Shown here piece by piece: positions 1 to 11,343 of a stretch of 64,000 nt of DNA (its first letter is position 1; each line of letters starts with the position of its first letter). Origin of the DNA: Eutypa lata (lineage: Eukaryota > Ascomycota > Sordariomycetes > Xylariales > Diatrypaceae); assembly GCA_022661535.1 (NCBI GenBank), contig JAKULF010000004.1, positions 1,488,001 through 1,552,000 on the forward strand, read 5' to 3'. The translations under genes were made by a program, and so were the position numbers. The notes under the pieces were generated by a model. It worked only from the letters and a program-made list of their open reading frames with translations. It ran no database searches and had not been told where the DNA came from.

Positions 1-1160
1 GGGGGGTTGCTCTCTTGGGTCTTGGGCTTCACGATCGAGGAAGCGGGCGCGGAGACGGGACCACTGCCCGGAGCGGTGACGTTACCATTGAGACCCGGTT
101 TCTGGGTCTGAGCCTGGGCTCTGTTGACGCTTGTAGTAAGAGGCGCTACAGTTTTTGTAACTGTCGGCGCACCCTTAGAACTAGGGGTGGCCTGGGGAGT
201 AACATCCTTGGAGGTTGAAGGTGCGAGGTTTTCCTTCCTGTCGGCGGCGGCGACAACGGATTGTTGCTGTTTGGTGGTCGGGGAAGACCGGCCATGGTTT
301 CTGGGAGCGCCGTTGCCGTTGCCGTTGCCGCCACCGCCACCTCCTCTTCTAGATCCGTTTAATTTGTGGGCATCGGATTGATTGCGGGAGTCATTGGGTC
401 TGGTGTCACCATGCTGGTTACTGATGACGGGAGCGGCGGCAACAGCCGGCACTGGGACTTGGACCTGCAATTTGTTATCAGAAGGGGGAGGGCGTTGCGG
501 TAGTGCAGGGTGCAGTTTAGTAGTAGTAACACCAAAACTAGTAGAGGAATGTGGTCTGGGACTAGCGGTATTGTTTCCTTTATCATTTGGCGGCTGTCCA
601 GTAGCAGATGCAGTATTGACGCTGGCTGTGTTATTAGGTCCGGGAGCAGTTCCATTTCCATTTCCATTTCCCGTTCCACGTCCTTGTCCACCACGGCCAT
701 GACCTTGTCCGTTGTTATTGTTGTTGTTATTGTTAGATTTAGCACCACTGCCTCTCTGGCCACGCTTCTTAGACCGAGGCATGTCTTCCTCGTTATTGTC
801 TTTACCCTCGGATAATACAGTAACCCTCCCGACGTCGTGACCTGATATGTCGTTGTTGTCCTGCAGATGATAGTGGGGATCGTCGTGCTGGTGCTGGGAT
901 TGGGGATGGGGATGGGGATGATGATTATCGGGGGTGGGAATGTTTGGGTTAGGGGAGTGTGACGAAGAAGTGTCCTGGTGATTACATTGAATATGTGCAG
1001 TTGCAGTTGCAGTTGACGTTGGTGAATGTTGTTGTTGGTTTTGCGTGGGGTTGTTTCTTGTTTTGGTGAAGCGAAAGATACGGGTGAACACTTGGATGAA
1101 AGATGCAAACAGTGCCTGCCAAAGCTTCGAGATGTAACCTGAGATTTCGTGTCCCGCCAT
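1..1160 (-). CDS. Hypothetical low-complexity protein, N-terminal 386 codons (3' end beyond window)
   Basis: An uninterrupted reading frame runs from an ATG at 1160 to the window edge. The first ~30 residues (start MAGHEISGYISKLWQALFA) could form an amphipathic or weakly hydrophobic helix rich in Phe and Ile, followed by basic residues. The rest is disordered: a Thr/Gln/His/Pro-rich stretch, then SKKRGQRGSG, a run of seven Asn, Gly-Arg-Gly and Gly-Asn repeats, and Ser/Thr/Pro-rich sequence. A 386-codon open frame through this composition is unlikely by chance, and a competing 249-codon frame at 359-1108 gives a less protein-like sequence. I do not recognise the family. The RG/GN repeats resemble RNA-associated proteins, but that is only a compositional hint. 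A conserved domain may lie in the missing C-terminal part. Confidence 0.75.
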   Translation of the reverse strand, partial: MAGHEISGYISKLWQALFASFIQVFTRIFRFTKTRNNPTQNQQQHSPTSTATATAHIQCNHQDTSSSHSPNPNIPTPDNHHPHPHPQSQHQHDDPHYHLQDNNDISGHDVGRVTVLSEGKDNNEEDMPRSKKRGQRGSGAKSNNNNNNNNGQGHGRGGQGRGTGNGNGNGTAPGPNNTASVNTASATGQPPNDKGNNTASPRPHSSTSFGVTTTKLHPALPQRPPPSDNKLQVQVPVPAVAAAPVISNQHGDTRPNDSRNQSDAHKLNGSRRGGGGGGNGNGNGAPRNHGRSSPTTKQQQSVVAAADRKENLAPSTSKDVTPQATPSSKGAPTVTKTVAPLTTSVNRAQAQTQKPGLNGNVTAPGSGPVSAPASSIVKPKTQESNP

Positions 1161-2433
1161 TGTTTCCAGTTTCCCGCTCTTTCCCCTTAGCAACTGATAC
1201 CTACTTACCTATACCTATACCTATACCTATATAAATTTCTAGTTTTTCAAAATCTTCCCTTTAAATTGCACAAGATGGTTTGGTTTCCTAAGGTGGGAAA
1301 ATGAACACCCTATTCAGCTTTGAATTCAACACCCAAAGTATGTAAGTAAGTACTCTCTCTATCCATCCGATGTATTAAGAATATGACTACCTACATACCT
1401 AGGTAGGAATGAGTCACCTGAGGAATGGATTTAAAAGTAACAATGGGAATTTGTAAGTTGTTGGGTTGGAAATTGCAATTGCCAACCTTTTTGCAGCTTC
1501 TCCCTTGTCTCTCTCCTCTCTACCGGCGTACGTATAAGTCGATGCGACGGCGATTTGCGACTCGATGGATACTTAATGCGACCACAGAAGAGGGGTTATC
1601 TAGTAATTCTTCAAATTCCATGCGCCTCTTGAAGAGTCGACACCGAGAGCTACCTATATGATCGGACAAAGAGGTAATGTAATGGGACAAATTCAGTCAG
1701 GTTCAGACTTATTATATGTAGCGATGACTGCTTTGGTGCTGGTCAGAATGAGTTAAGGTAGTATCTATTGAATTCTGAACGAATGAGAAGTGAATGGCGG
1801 CTGAAGGATTTTCTAAAGCAGTAGCAGGTAAAATTCATTAAAGCGATACCAAAGCAACATTCCTTATTGGCAAGCGCAACCTTCCCCACATGATTATGCA
1901 CCTACCGCATACCTCTACGAAGTACCCAGCAAGGTTTAGCCATGTTTGCTATCCGAGAAAGTAACCTCAAAGGAGCCAATCAAAATTCAGTTTGATAGCA
2001 TCTCGAGAGTTGAGTTCAGAAGAGCGCTGAATAGGGGAAAGGGAAGCCCAGGGAGAGGAATGCATGCATACATTCACGCTAAAGACAAATCACATATCAT
2101 CGTCAATCAAGTCGAGCAAGATTAATAAAAGAGCAGCCGGGGGGTTATATTGCTTGATCTAGCTAAACAAAACCACCTAGTTAGGTGGCAGAGGAAATCA
2201 ACTCCTCCAGAATATCGATCAATCATCATCATCTTCTTCTTCTTCTTCGTCATCACTGTCAATCGACTAGATCGACCCCCGACCGCTACATGTCTTTCTT
2301 TGAAAAGGGTATATATCAAACTAATACACAAATGCTGCGCTTTATTTTCGACATTCGACTTTTGTCCCAGCCATTGCTTTTGATTGATCGATGCTGTAAG
2401 TACCGTCGTCGGTTCTTCAGCGAGGCGTAAGGA
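1161..2433. other. Intergenic, 5' of the gene at 1-1160 and 3' of the gene at 2434-5142
   Basis: No convincing gene is visible; open frames here are under 85 codons with no domain. It holds one exact TACCTAGGTA palindrome (1396-1405), the CTATAC repeat, and a short CTT microsatellite near 2233-2250. Confidence 0.6.
1208..1231. repeat. Hexanucleotide repeat (CTATAC)4 upstream of the 1-1160 gene
   Basis: About four tandem copies of CTATAC run into a TATATAAAT stretch about 70 bp upstream of the minus-strand ATG at 1160. The A/T-rich end could act as a TATA-like core element. The repeat is otherwise an ordinary microsatellite. Confidence 0.7.
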
Positions 2434-5142
2434 CTAGAGAACCAGTCTCTGCCAGGAACATTTCTGACTTCCCAGGGGAGATGACTCTGCGGAGAGTATT
2501 CTCCCCACACTGGATCGAAGGCGACAGAGCCTTTTGCCCGCATTATGGGCTTCGGATCCAAAGTCAACATGGAAGGCCTTGATGTGAAATCGCCTTGTCA
2601 AAGAAAGAGGCTGTGTAGATGGCTCTAGCTCATCAGCACAAGAAGACAAGGTTTGAGGCAATACCATGGATACTGCTGCGAGGATGATAGTAGCGGCGAC
2701 ATAGAGTAAACTCGTAGCACCGGAGGCGAACGTGAGGACAGTTAGACATCCGATGAAGGCCAAAGTCTCGGGAAGACGCGACGGTACCGAAGGTCTCCTT
2801 TCTCCTGTTGCAAGCCATGTATCAAACGGCGATTCAAGCTGTGGCTGTCGAGCATTGTCCAAAATTGACCAGAGGAGATCAGCAGCGGATAGCGTCAAGT
2901 CGGACGGCGTCCTCATGCTAGTGGTGCTAAACGCAGTTGCATTAAGTCCAATTATAGCGATATCACCAGGCTTCTCTGTAGTTGAACTATTGATGCTGCG
3001 GCTGTCATTAGGTGCCTCCTGGATAATAGCAGCAGTGTCAACACTCCTGTGTTGCGACGTTCTAGTGCTAGCTTTGGAGAGCTGAGTCTGGTCAAGGTGG
3101 GTCCGTAGTGATCTCCTGTTGTCCGCTGGAGACGTTGTGCTGTTGGTTCCAGCCATGGCAGGGCTGGTTGCATCGGATCTCTTTGACAGGTCAGCATGGG
3201 ACTGTGACATTGTACTTGTCCTTCCTTCGGGGGTACTCCTGGTTCCAGAACACATGGTATTTTGCTCAGATGCAACCACGGAAATCCGGGGCGAGCTTCG
3301 TTCCATTTGTTCCACACAGATGCGCTGTCGGGTAACATTAGACTGCTGATCCATGGGATTGAGCGTCGAGGCTAAGTGCGCGCTCCTCGGCTCCTTAAAG
3401 GCATGTGCGGACTCTACCGCTATGTTGCGAGCAATCGACGAGTGTATATCACGCGATGTCAACCGGGGCATTCTGCTCAGACTCTTCCCAGAAACCTCTC
3501 CAGAGGTCCTAACAGAAGTATGCATGCCTTCAGGTTCTTCCTCGCGTGCACCACGTGGTCGACTTGGCATGACTGGATCCTGTGGTGAACTCAATGATTG
3601 AGACTGGTAATCACAAGGAACCCGATTATTATTCGGCTTGGCCTGGCCAGTGTACCACACAGCATTCGCTGCTACCTGTGGACTTGATCCAACTTGGTCA
3701 TGTAGTGACCTGGATGCTGGTATCGCCTCATTCGAGGCAGTGGCGGCATGATGGGATTCCGCGGGGGCCTGGGATTGGCGGAGACGAACTGGACGCCAGT
3801 CTTGGCTGTAATCATCCAGTGAGCTGTCGGACACAGTGGCGTGTCTATACTCGCTGGAACGATCATGTGGTCGATCTACCTCCACATGGTCTACGCGATC
3901 TACGCGATCTATACGACCAGAACGATCGGACTTCTCCTGCCGCGGCGATGGCGCCGAGACGGTGATGTCCTTGGAGTAACCAAGTTCCCCATCGCATGAT
4001 GATCCTGGCGAGTAAAGGTTAAAGTCAATGTAGTTGGTCCCGCTTTCAACGCCTCCCGGGTTGAGGTATGGCAATGCTGGTGCCGATTCACCGCTTGCAA
4101 ATGCGCCCGCATAGTCGACACCACCACTGGCAGTGAAGTCGCTGGCCGATGCATACTCGAATGCGTTCGAGCCCAGTCCCCGTGCTGCCGGGGTACGTGG
4201 TTGCGATGGCGAAGTGGAGCTGGTGAAAGTGGTTGTCGGTGAGAATTGGTCGACATTGAAGTCGTCCCAGTCGGGCTGCTGCACCGTCGCGGGCTCGTCC
4301 CCGTAGTTGATGAACTGGTCCCAACTCTCCATCTCGGCAAAGATATCGACCTCATCAGCTGGAACATATGTATCGAAGGATGACACATCCCATTGGGCAG
4401 GATTATTTGCCTCGGCAGGCGGGCCCTGTGAACCAGCAAAAGGCACCGGCGCGAAGCCAGTGCTTTGGTTGGAAACAGGAGTTTGTGCTGTTGCCCTGGG
4501 CACTACCGATGATGACTTCCTCGCCTTCTTGGACGCCTTGGGTTCTGGGGAGTGAGAGTGAGAGGACCTTTTCTTGTGGCTAGGATCGCAGCGGATCTTC
4601 TTTTTCCGACACGCCTCACAAGCCTTGATTATCCGCATGAGATGGGCATGATCACGTTGCTCCTTCGTCTTGCAGCCACGCGATGCTGAGTTTGTGACAT
4701 CCAGACCCTCCCTAGTCATGATCTTCATGCCAGGAATATGGGAGAAATCAGCCGCAGTCGACTTCTTGGTTGCAGACTGGACCTTGGAACTCGAAGACGC
4801 CGATGTGTTAGTCCATTGGCTTTCAGACATGACGGGCGACGTGTCAAAAGAACCATAAGCGGAGTCCTGCAAGCTAGCTGGAGATTCGAAGGAATCGGAC
4901 GCATGTGACGGGTAGACCATGAAGAATTTGAATAGCTCGCCAGTTGCGATACTGTGCTGGACGAATTCACATGTGACAACAGTCCGCTTATCTAAGATGG
5001 AGGCAGTTCCAGGGACGTAAGCATTGATCATCTCATCCAATTGCTTAGAACCCATGGGAGGGAAGAATTGTAGAGCCGCCCCAACCGCGGGCTGGTGGAC
5101 CGAAAAGCCCATTAGGCTGTTGTTATTTTGTGTGAATGACAT
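2434..5142 (-). CDS. Putative regulatory protein with half Zn2Cys6 motif and C-terminal membrane segment (902 aa)
   Basis: Single-exon frame. The open frame extends 15 codons further upstream but only to a GTG, so the first ATG (5142, MSFTQNNNSLMGF) is taken as start. Residues 1-~140 contain a folded-looking block (GSKQLDEMINAYVPG). Near residues 155-190 is a basic block, GCKTKEQRDHAHLMRIIKAC then EACRKKKIRCDPSHKK, with Cys175, Cys178 and Cys185. This matches the first half of a fungal Zn2Cys6 binuclear cluster (C-x2-C-x6-C), but the three further Cys are absent and a Lys/Ser-rich stretch follows. Residues ~220-780 are disordered (Ser/Gln/Arg-rich). Residues ~790-829 are hydrophobic (LPETLAFIGCLTVLTF... 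to AAVSMVLP), long enough for one or two membrane helices. A similar unnamed family seems familiar from Sordariomycetes, but I cannot assign a function. Whether it binds DNA is open, and the membrane segment raises the possibility of an anchored regulator. Confidence 0.85.
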   Translation of the reverse strand: MSFTQNNNSLMGFSVHQPAVGAALQFFPPMGSKQLDEMINAYVPGTASILDKRTVVTCEFVQHSIATGELFKFFMVYPSHASDSFESPASLQDSAYGSFDTSPVMSESQWTNTSASSSSKVQSATKKSTAADFSHIPGMKIMTREGLDVTNSASRGCKTKEQRDHAHLMRIIKACEACRKKKIRCDPSHKKRSSHSHSPEPKASKKARKSSSVVPRATAQTPVSNQSTGFAPVPFAGSQGPPAEANNPAQWDVSSFDTYVPADEVDIFAEMESWDQFINYGDEPATVQQPDWDDFNVDQFSPTTTFTSSTSPSQPRTPAARGLGSNAFEYASASDFTASGGVDYAGAFASGESAPALPYLNPGGVESGTNYIDFNLYSPGSSCDGELGYSKDITVSAPSPRQEKSDRSGRIDRVDRVDHVEVDRPHDRSSEYRHATVSDSSLDDYSQDWRPVRLRQSQAPAESHHAATASNEAIPASRSLHDQVGSSPQVAANAVWYTGQAKPNNNRVPCDYQSQSLSSPQDPVMPSRPRGAREEEPEGMHTSVRTSGEVSGKSLSRMPRLTSRDIHSSIARNIAVESAHAFKEPRSAHLASTLNPMDQQSNVTRQRICVEQMERSSPRISVVASEQNTMCSGTRSTPEGRTSTMSQSHADLSKRSDATSPAMAGTNSTTSPADNRRSLRTHLDQTQLSKASTRTSQHRSVDTAAIIQEAPNDSRSINSSTTEKPGDIAIIGLNATAFSTTSMRTPSDLTLSAADLLWSILDNARQPQLESPFDTWLATGERRPSVPSRLPETLAFIGCLTVLTFASGATSLLYVAATIILAAVSMVLPQTLSSCADELEPSTQPLSLTRRFHIKAFHVDFGSEAHNAGKRLCRLRSSVGRILSAESSPLGSQKCSWQRLVL

Positions 5143-8100
5143 AGTCCTGGAATTGTAGAATGCGGAGCTTAGATTGAAGGAATCCACGGTGGAAGTCGTA
5201 AAGGGGTTGTTAAGGGGATAATTGAATAACCTTGATAACCTCTTCAGTATAGTGTTGTAAAAATCTATTATTAAGGTAATTGGTCCAATTGGTGAATTCT
5301 AAATATGGTTAATTATCATGATCATGCTATGCGCCATGAAGCCTCTTGCGCTCACCTTGCTGTGCTGTGGTAGCAAGGAGCCGGCTAATCGGCTGATACC
5401 GAAGTGTACAAGAGAGATCCAACTTGCAAGATGCGATAATTGTATATACTAAAGAAAAAAAGGTATATATTTTAAAATAATGAAAATACAGCTAGACGGC
5501 TGATACGATAATGGCCGTAACAAATGTATAGGCTAGCTGGTAGGGAAATGATTACGTGGGTTGGTTGTCAGCGTTAGCAATCGTAAAACTAACATGTACC
5601 AACCGAGACCTACTCGAGTGTCAGGACCCTTGAACAATGATGCCTGACCTCGGGAATAGTAACGAGGTCTCAAGGAGATTGATGTTAATTGTCGATGACA
5701 AAAATTGGAAGACGAAAGAAGAAGAGAGGAGAACGATTGAAACTCGGGGAGGGAGTCACGGAATGGTATTTGACTTTCTGACTGAGGCCTCAAATGGGGG
5801 GGAGAAAAGCAGAGAAGATAGGTTGACAAGCTGCAAAGCCTCGCTCATAGCCCCGGTCCAGCGCGGCGAGCAGAAAGCGGTTAGTCGCATGTGGAGCCGG
5901 GGAGTTCCAAAGACCGATCTAAGTACCTATAAAGGGTAAATGTTAGTATTTTATAAGACGGTTAAATATTGTGCACTAACATATCAGCTCCATACTCAGC
6001 CTTAAGAATACTAGAGAGGATAATCAGCAGGGGGTTATGCATAGATGACTGAGGCATCAACTTTCGGCGAGAGTTTAATTGGATAATTCAGGATGAGTCA
6101 GACCCGCTCTAGCTGGTTTCCATGTTCCAACTCGGCTCATAATTGACCACCATCCTTGGTTCGATGCTCTGCATGACGAGGTCAGTCATCTGTCTCAGTC
6201 TCCGTGCAACACTGCAGTCTGACATCTATGTAGCAGTGTAGGTAGCCATTTTGATATCAGACGGTGAGCTCCGCCGTGGTTATAAATATTGGTTATTGTC
6301 ATACAGAAGAGGTACCTATTTTAAACTGCAGCATAATCCACAAACACAGCCTCACCAAGTGCATCTCTACTGATACCATAACCCACTTCGTTAGTTTTCA
6401 GTCGCAGTGAAGCAAGCTCATAGTGCACGCCTCTCTCCAACACGTTTCATTAATGGGCGAAGGAATATCAAAACCCACTGCTCAAGTCGTTCTAAATTTC
6501 AGCTTTTGGACCCTTAACTAGCTCGCTCCACGGGGAGAGAGAACCCCCACTATCTTTTTAAAGTTAATAGTAATAAGATCTAAGTCGTCTTATTGCGGGG
6601 CTGTGATATATAAGCTTTTCAATGTTCTAACCTATCACATACGTAATAGGTACATAGTTATAGGAATAGCTCCTAACCATACCTTGTAGGCCGTATGACT
6701 CAACGCCGCAAGTATACCTAGATAGGTAGGTGTGTATTATAGGGCCAAAAATGCCTTCACTTCTCGTGTTACTTGGCATAAATCTGTCATGGCATCACAA
6801 CAAAGAGTACTACATTTGATAACAACTATACACCCAGAAAGTTGATACAGCATAAAGAAATCGAGGAACGTACGTACATACATAGAGGTGCTTAAGGTGA
6901 TCCATCTATAGGAAGCTATCAATACCCATTACCTCAAGCCCATAAGACGTACCTAAGTAAGGCGGAAACTAAACTCAGCCGGTAGTTTGGGTGTATGCGT
7001 ATAAGAGGTACAGGCAATATTGTGAACCCACCTGACAGTCCATACAATATCGTTAAGGCTGAAGCTGATGCAGGTACACGCAGCGGCTAGCTATCATGAT
7101 TGTTTGCCCTGGGAATGGATCCCCTAAATACAGCATTGGGTACCTATAGTTATATGTTTGCCAGGTATATGTCATATTGCTGTTGTTTGTATGTTTGCAC
7201 TGCTGGATTACAATCTATATACATAACACATATGTAGTTCCAGACAAGACTGACTTCTATATGATGTAAATGTTATCTGAATACCTATAGAGCCCACCTC
7301 TCCTTCATACATATATGTCCTTGCTGTCTTTGGCCTAGAGCATATATACCATTATATCCCAGAGCTCAGTATCGAATTTACTATAATGTATACATGTTTC
7401 CTCCTCTGAGCCTTTACCACAGGCAGATGTCTTCGTCGTCATTTCACCCAGGTCCAAACGACTTCTTAACCTGTATATGAATGCATAACATCAATTATTC
7501 AAGGATTCACTGTGTACTCTCACACCACAAGGCCCGGCCCGAGAGACGGGTATGCACGTGTCTTTACGTCTGTCCGTCCGTCAACCCACTCCTCCAGCAG
7601 GGTCCGCCCCTCCCCTCCAACCTCTCAGCTGCCTTTCCGTCCCCTCAACGCTAGCCCGGCCGGTCCATCCGTAATATATATGTACTGCCTGAAAGAAACA
7701 TCCAATCCCACAGAGCCAAGCTTCAGCTCCCCCCGCCCGCGCCCGCCTACGTAGCTACGAGGCGCAGGCCAGGTCTCCTAGGCATTCCAGGTATAAATAG
7801 TTCGATATCTCTCCTCCAAAATAGTTACACACTACTATACATTTGTTCGGAGACGGTCCCATTTTTATCGACCCTTAGTAGTATGTTTATGGGTCCAGTT
7901 GTTGTTGTTGTTGATGCCATTTTTATTTCATCTTGAAGGGGGAACTGCTCGCCTGATATACGATGTAACAGACGATGTGGTAGGTTAGCATAGCTGATCG
8001 ATCATATCCTGAATAGTTGATTTCCTCTTGTTAAGTTATGACCTTCTAGGAGCACGACGAGGGCGTCGCTTCAAAGAATGGGGGAGAGAACTCCATCATC

Positions 8101-8769
8101 CATCGTCCATCGCCCATCACCTGAACCGCGGGAACATATGTAGAGACATGACTACCTACATACCTTATTAAGGGGTGTCTGAAATCAAATATAGCCCCAC
8201 ATAACCACTAGTTACTGAGAAGAAGGCACAGCAAAGATGAACATGAATTCTTCGAAGTCCAAAAGAAGATTAGATAATAATAACTAAACTAAAGGGTATC
8301 AACACTAAACAGAGAGGGGTATAAAACGACACTTATCCCGAACCGTTTTGACCTGACAATATATATAGCAAACACACCTTCCCGCACGCCGAAGTCCCTT
8401 TTATGTATATGAAGGGGGGTAGTTTCAAAGAAAGTAAACAAGGAGAAGGAGAGGAGGACTCAATGAAGCAACAACACACTTCCCCGTCTATCTAAACACC
8501 CGGTCTATATATTAAAAAAAGGAACAAAAGCAAAGAAGACGAGAGATCTACCAACCTAACCCCTAGCTTCCTTATAACCCTTTTTTAGAATCGAACGCTT
8601 GCTCGGTCGCTATGTAACCCATAAACCCATGCATACATAAGTGCGTAACCCATAATACTAACACGTTAAAGACCAACCCATCCCGAAGAAACGAAATCGT
8701 AACGAGGTAAGTAAACCCCACCCCCACCAACAAAAACAAAAACAAATCAAAAATCAAAAACCGACCGCT
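5143..8769. other. Intergenic, 3.6 kb
   Basis: No gene is supported. The right part should include the 3' UTR of the gene at 8770-11343 and the left part the promoter of the gene at 2434-5142. The rest is unremarkable, about 45-50% GC, with scattered ACCTA/TAGGT motifs. The longest open frames (about 100 codons at 5533-5939) overlap on opposite strands and look like chance. Confidence 0.6.
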
Positions 8770-11343
8770 TTATAACAGACCCAACCGAACAACAGGATTA
8801 GGAACTAAGACCGCCGTCCCCGTCCCCATCCCCGTCCGCTTAAAAACCCACGTAGCCAAGCACCCAAGCGCGAGCGATGCGATAGATTCCCAGGGGACGT
8901 CACTACCTCCCCCAACCGCAACTATATTAGCTCCAACGTTCGATGGTAATGGCGATGATGATGCCGACGGCGACGAAAACAACAGCATCTCGAACACAGC
9001 CGGAAATATAACGCCCACGACGCCGTATGCCAAAAGAACAAAAAGGAAACGACAGCAGCTATAGCTACAGCTACTGCTTCTGCTCCCGAAGAGGCTGGCA
9101 GAAGGAAGAGGAGGGAGTGGCGGGGTCGAAAAAGAGCAGCAGGGCCGTGGTAGACAGCAGTTGATCTTGCTCTTATTGTCCTTGTCCTTGTCCTTGTCCT
9201 TAATATTCTTCTTCTTGGAAGAAGAGCGCGGAGAGTGACACTGGTACCGAAGGGGAGGTTTCTTCATTGGGTCGTGGTAATGGTAATCTTCGTCGCGATG
9301 AATAGCTTGCGCAGTATCAACATTTTCATCGTCGTCGTTCTCGTCGGTGTCGGTGTCGGTGTCGGTATTACACCCCGCATCACTTGGGCATAACCGACGG
9401 CGGCACTCCTGCTGGTGCTGGTACCCCTGACGCCCACCGCCGGAAGAAAACGAGCCCCACGTTCCGCCTCCTCCCGCTCCCGCTCCCGTTCCCGCTCCCG
9501 CATTCCCCGCATTCCACCCCCCTCCCTCGCCACCACCACCGCCCCCACCACCAAAAGAAAACGCACCCTCCGAATATCCCGAAAACAGGGATTCTCTATC
9601 CCATTCATCTCCACCACCGCCACCATTATCATCACTCGAAACAGCAGCAGCAGCAGCAGCAGACCCGTAATACCAGTTCTGGAGCGAACCGCCTCCGTAC
9701 ACCGAACAGTTATCCGTCAGACACGCCGAGTCCCAGCCGGGCCACATGGCGCTGCAGACGAGGCACAGGGACATGCCCGGGGCGTCGTCGAAGGCGTAGT
9801 GCGCGGTTTCGAAGTGCGCGCGGAGCTCGTGGAGGGGCCCTGTCCAGCTGCAGCCGTTGGTGGTGGTGCCGTTGTTGTCGGTTGTTGTGATGTAGATTGG
9901 CATGGTTCTGGTGGTGGTAGTGGTAGTAGTGTCTTGTGAGGATTGCGGATGCTTGTACTCGCATTGCCAGCGTGATTGGGTCGGTATGCCGATCATTTGG
10001 CTCCCGATTGGGATTACGGGTTGTTGCTGTTCCTGCTGTTGTTGTTGCTGCTGTTGTGGGTACTGTTGTTGGTGGTGCTGCTGGGTGGTGGTGGTGGTGG
10101 TAATTGTTTGTTGATACTGGTGAGGGGAAAGTTGGTTGCTATTGTGGCCGTAGCTACGGTGGCTGTGGTGGTGATTATGGCGATGGTGGTGGTGACGGTA
10201 GTTATCGCGTTGCTGCGGCTGCTGCTGCGGCTGCGACAGCTGTTGCGGTTGCTGCTGGTACGTGTACTGCGGCAGCTGCAGCTCATGCGGATGCTGCGAC
10301 AGCGGCGAAGGCGACACGGGGCTGGTGCCGGGATGATAGGGTTGGCCGATGGAGTCGGCCACCAGCTGTCGATGCAGATAAATCGAGTCCGTGTCGAACT
10401 GATTGACGAAGCTCGCGATGCTGCGCGGCGCGGCGGACGGCGACAGGAGAGGATCGGTATCGTCAACGCCAGCTGTGCTGCCGTGGACCGGCGACGTGGA
10501 GTCCGCCGTCAGGATGCCGGCACCGGTTCCGAAGAGCGAATGATCCGGCTCCGGGTGCTGCTGCTCGAAGGACATCGGTGGCGGGTCCCGCGGCGCTAGG
10601 TGCTGCGGCGTGAGTCTGCTGCTGCTGCTATGGCCATGTCCATGACTGTGACCATGACCATGCCCGTGGCTATGGCTATGGGATGGCCGGTGGTGCCTGC
10701 GTCGCGACTCGTTCGAGTAATGCCTCCTGTTGTAGGCTTCCTCTAGCCTACTGAAGTCGTGGCAGTCACACTAAAATAAAATAAAAAGCACAAGTCAGTA
10801 TGCTTTTTTTTTTTCTTTTTTAAATCGAGGTAAAGAACATAGTTCGCTTCCGGCAGGTGAATGGGTGAGTGGGTGAGTCAGTCAGTCACTTACAGTTGTT
10901 TTCTTCCGTCGGTGCTTTTCGCATGTGAGCTTTAGTTTCCGCTTGAGAGCGGTGTGTAATCTGGTGTCCGCATCGAGCGGCTTATTCCTCCTCCCGCGCG
11001 GCCGACGCGCCTGGCCGTTCTCTGTCACGGCTGTTTCCTGGGCCGGAGAAGCGTGCAGGTCCTCGGACCCGGAACAGTTGGAGCTTGCATAGCTATCGCC
11101 CGTGATGCTCCGGGTCATGGGGGTCGCGGCACTGGGAGGACTGAGGAGGTCATCGTTCGTCTGCGATGTGAGATGGACGCGGTTCTGCTCGTCCCGGGTC
11201 TGGTTGTATATGTTCTGGTTGACTTCATTTGGTTCTATGATGATTTTCAGAGGGACATGACTGCCAGAACTAGGGGACCTCGACGGGGTTTGGTACGAAT
11301 ATACGTCCCGGTTCGGATCGTATTCCTGTTTATATGGCGGCAT
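8770..11343 (-). CDS. Cys/His-motif protein with low-complexity tracts, two exons (816 aa)
   Basis: Exon 1 is 11343-10894 (150 codons, ATG MPPYKQEYDPNRDVYSY). The intron is 10893-10771 (GTAAGT...TTTTAG, 123 nt, phase 0). Exon 2 is 10770-8770 (666 codons plus stop). Splicing joins KLKLTCEKHRRKKTT to CDCHDFSRLEEAYNRRH, building a compact C-x2-H-x6-C-x-C-H motif (C141, H144, C151, C153, H154) in a basic context. The junction is the best evidence for this gene model. Downstream are His/Gly repeats, long Gln runs (GAP-like trinucleotide tracts), then a second Cys/His region (GCSWTGPLHELRAHFETAH followed by CLVCSAMWPGWDSAC) that resembles a degenerate C2H2 finger. Next are Gly-rich, Asp-Thr and Lys-Asp repeats and a hydrophobic segment around residues 722-746, with a second weaker one near 779-793. 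Function is unknown. The motifs suggest metal binding, possibly nuclear, while the C-terminal helices suggest membrane attachment. Confidence 0.85.

Noticed and set aside
359..1108. 249-codon frame on the minus strand
   Set aside because: Overlaps the longer open frame 1-1160, which has a better start and more coherent repeat composition; treated as a shadow frame.
9902..10599. Long plus-strand frames antisense to the 8770-11343 gene
   Set aside because: Leu/Val-rich translations of Gln/His trinucleotide tracts; typical antisense shadows.
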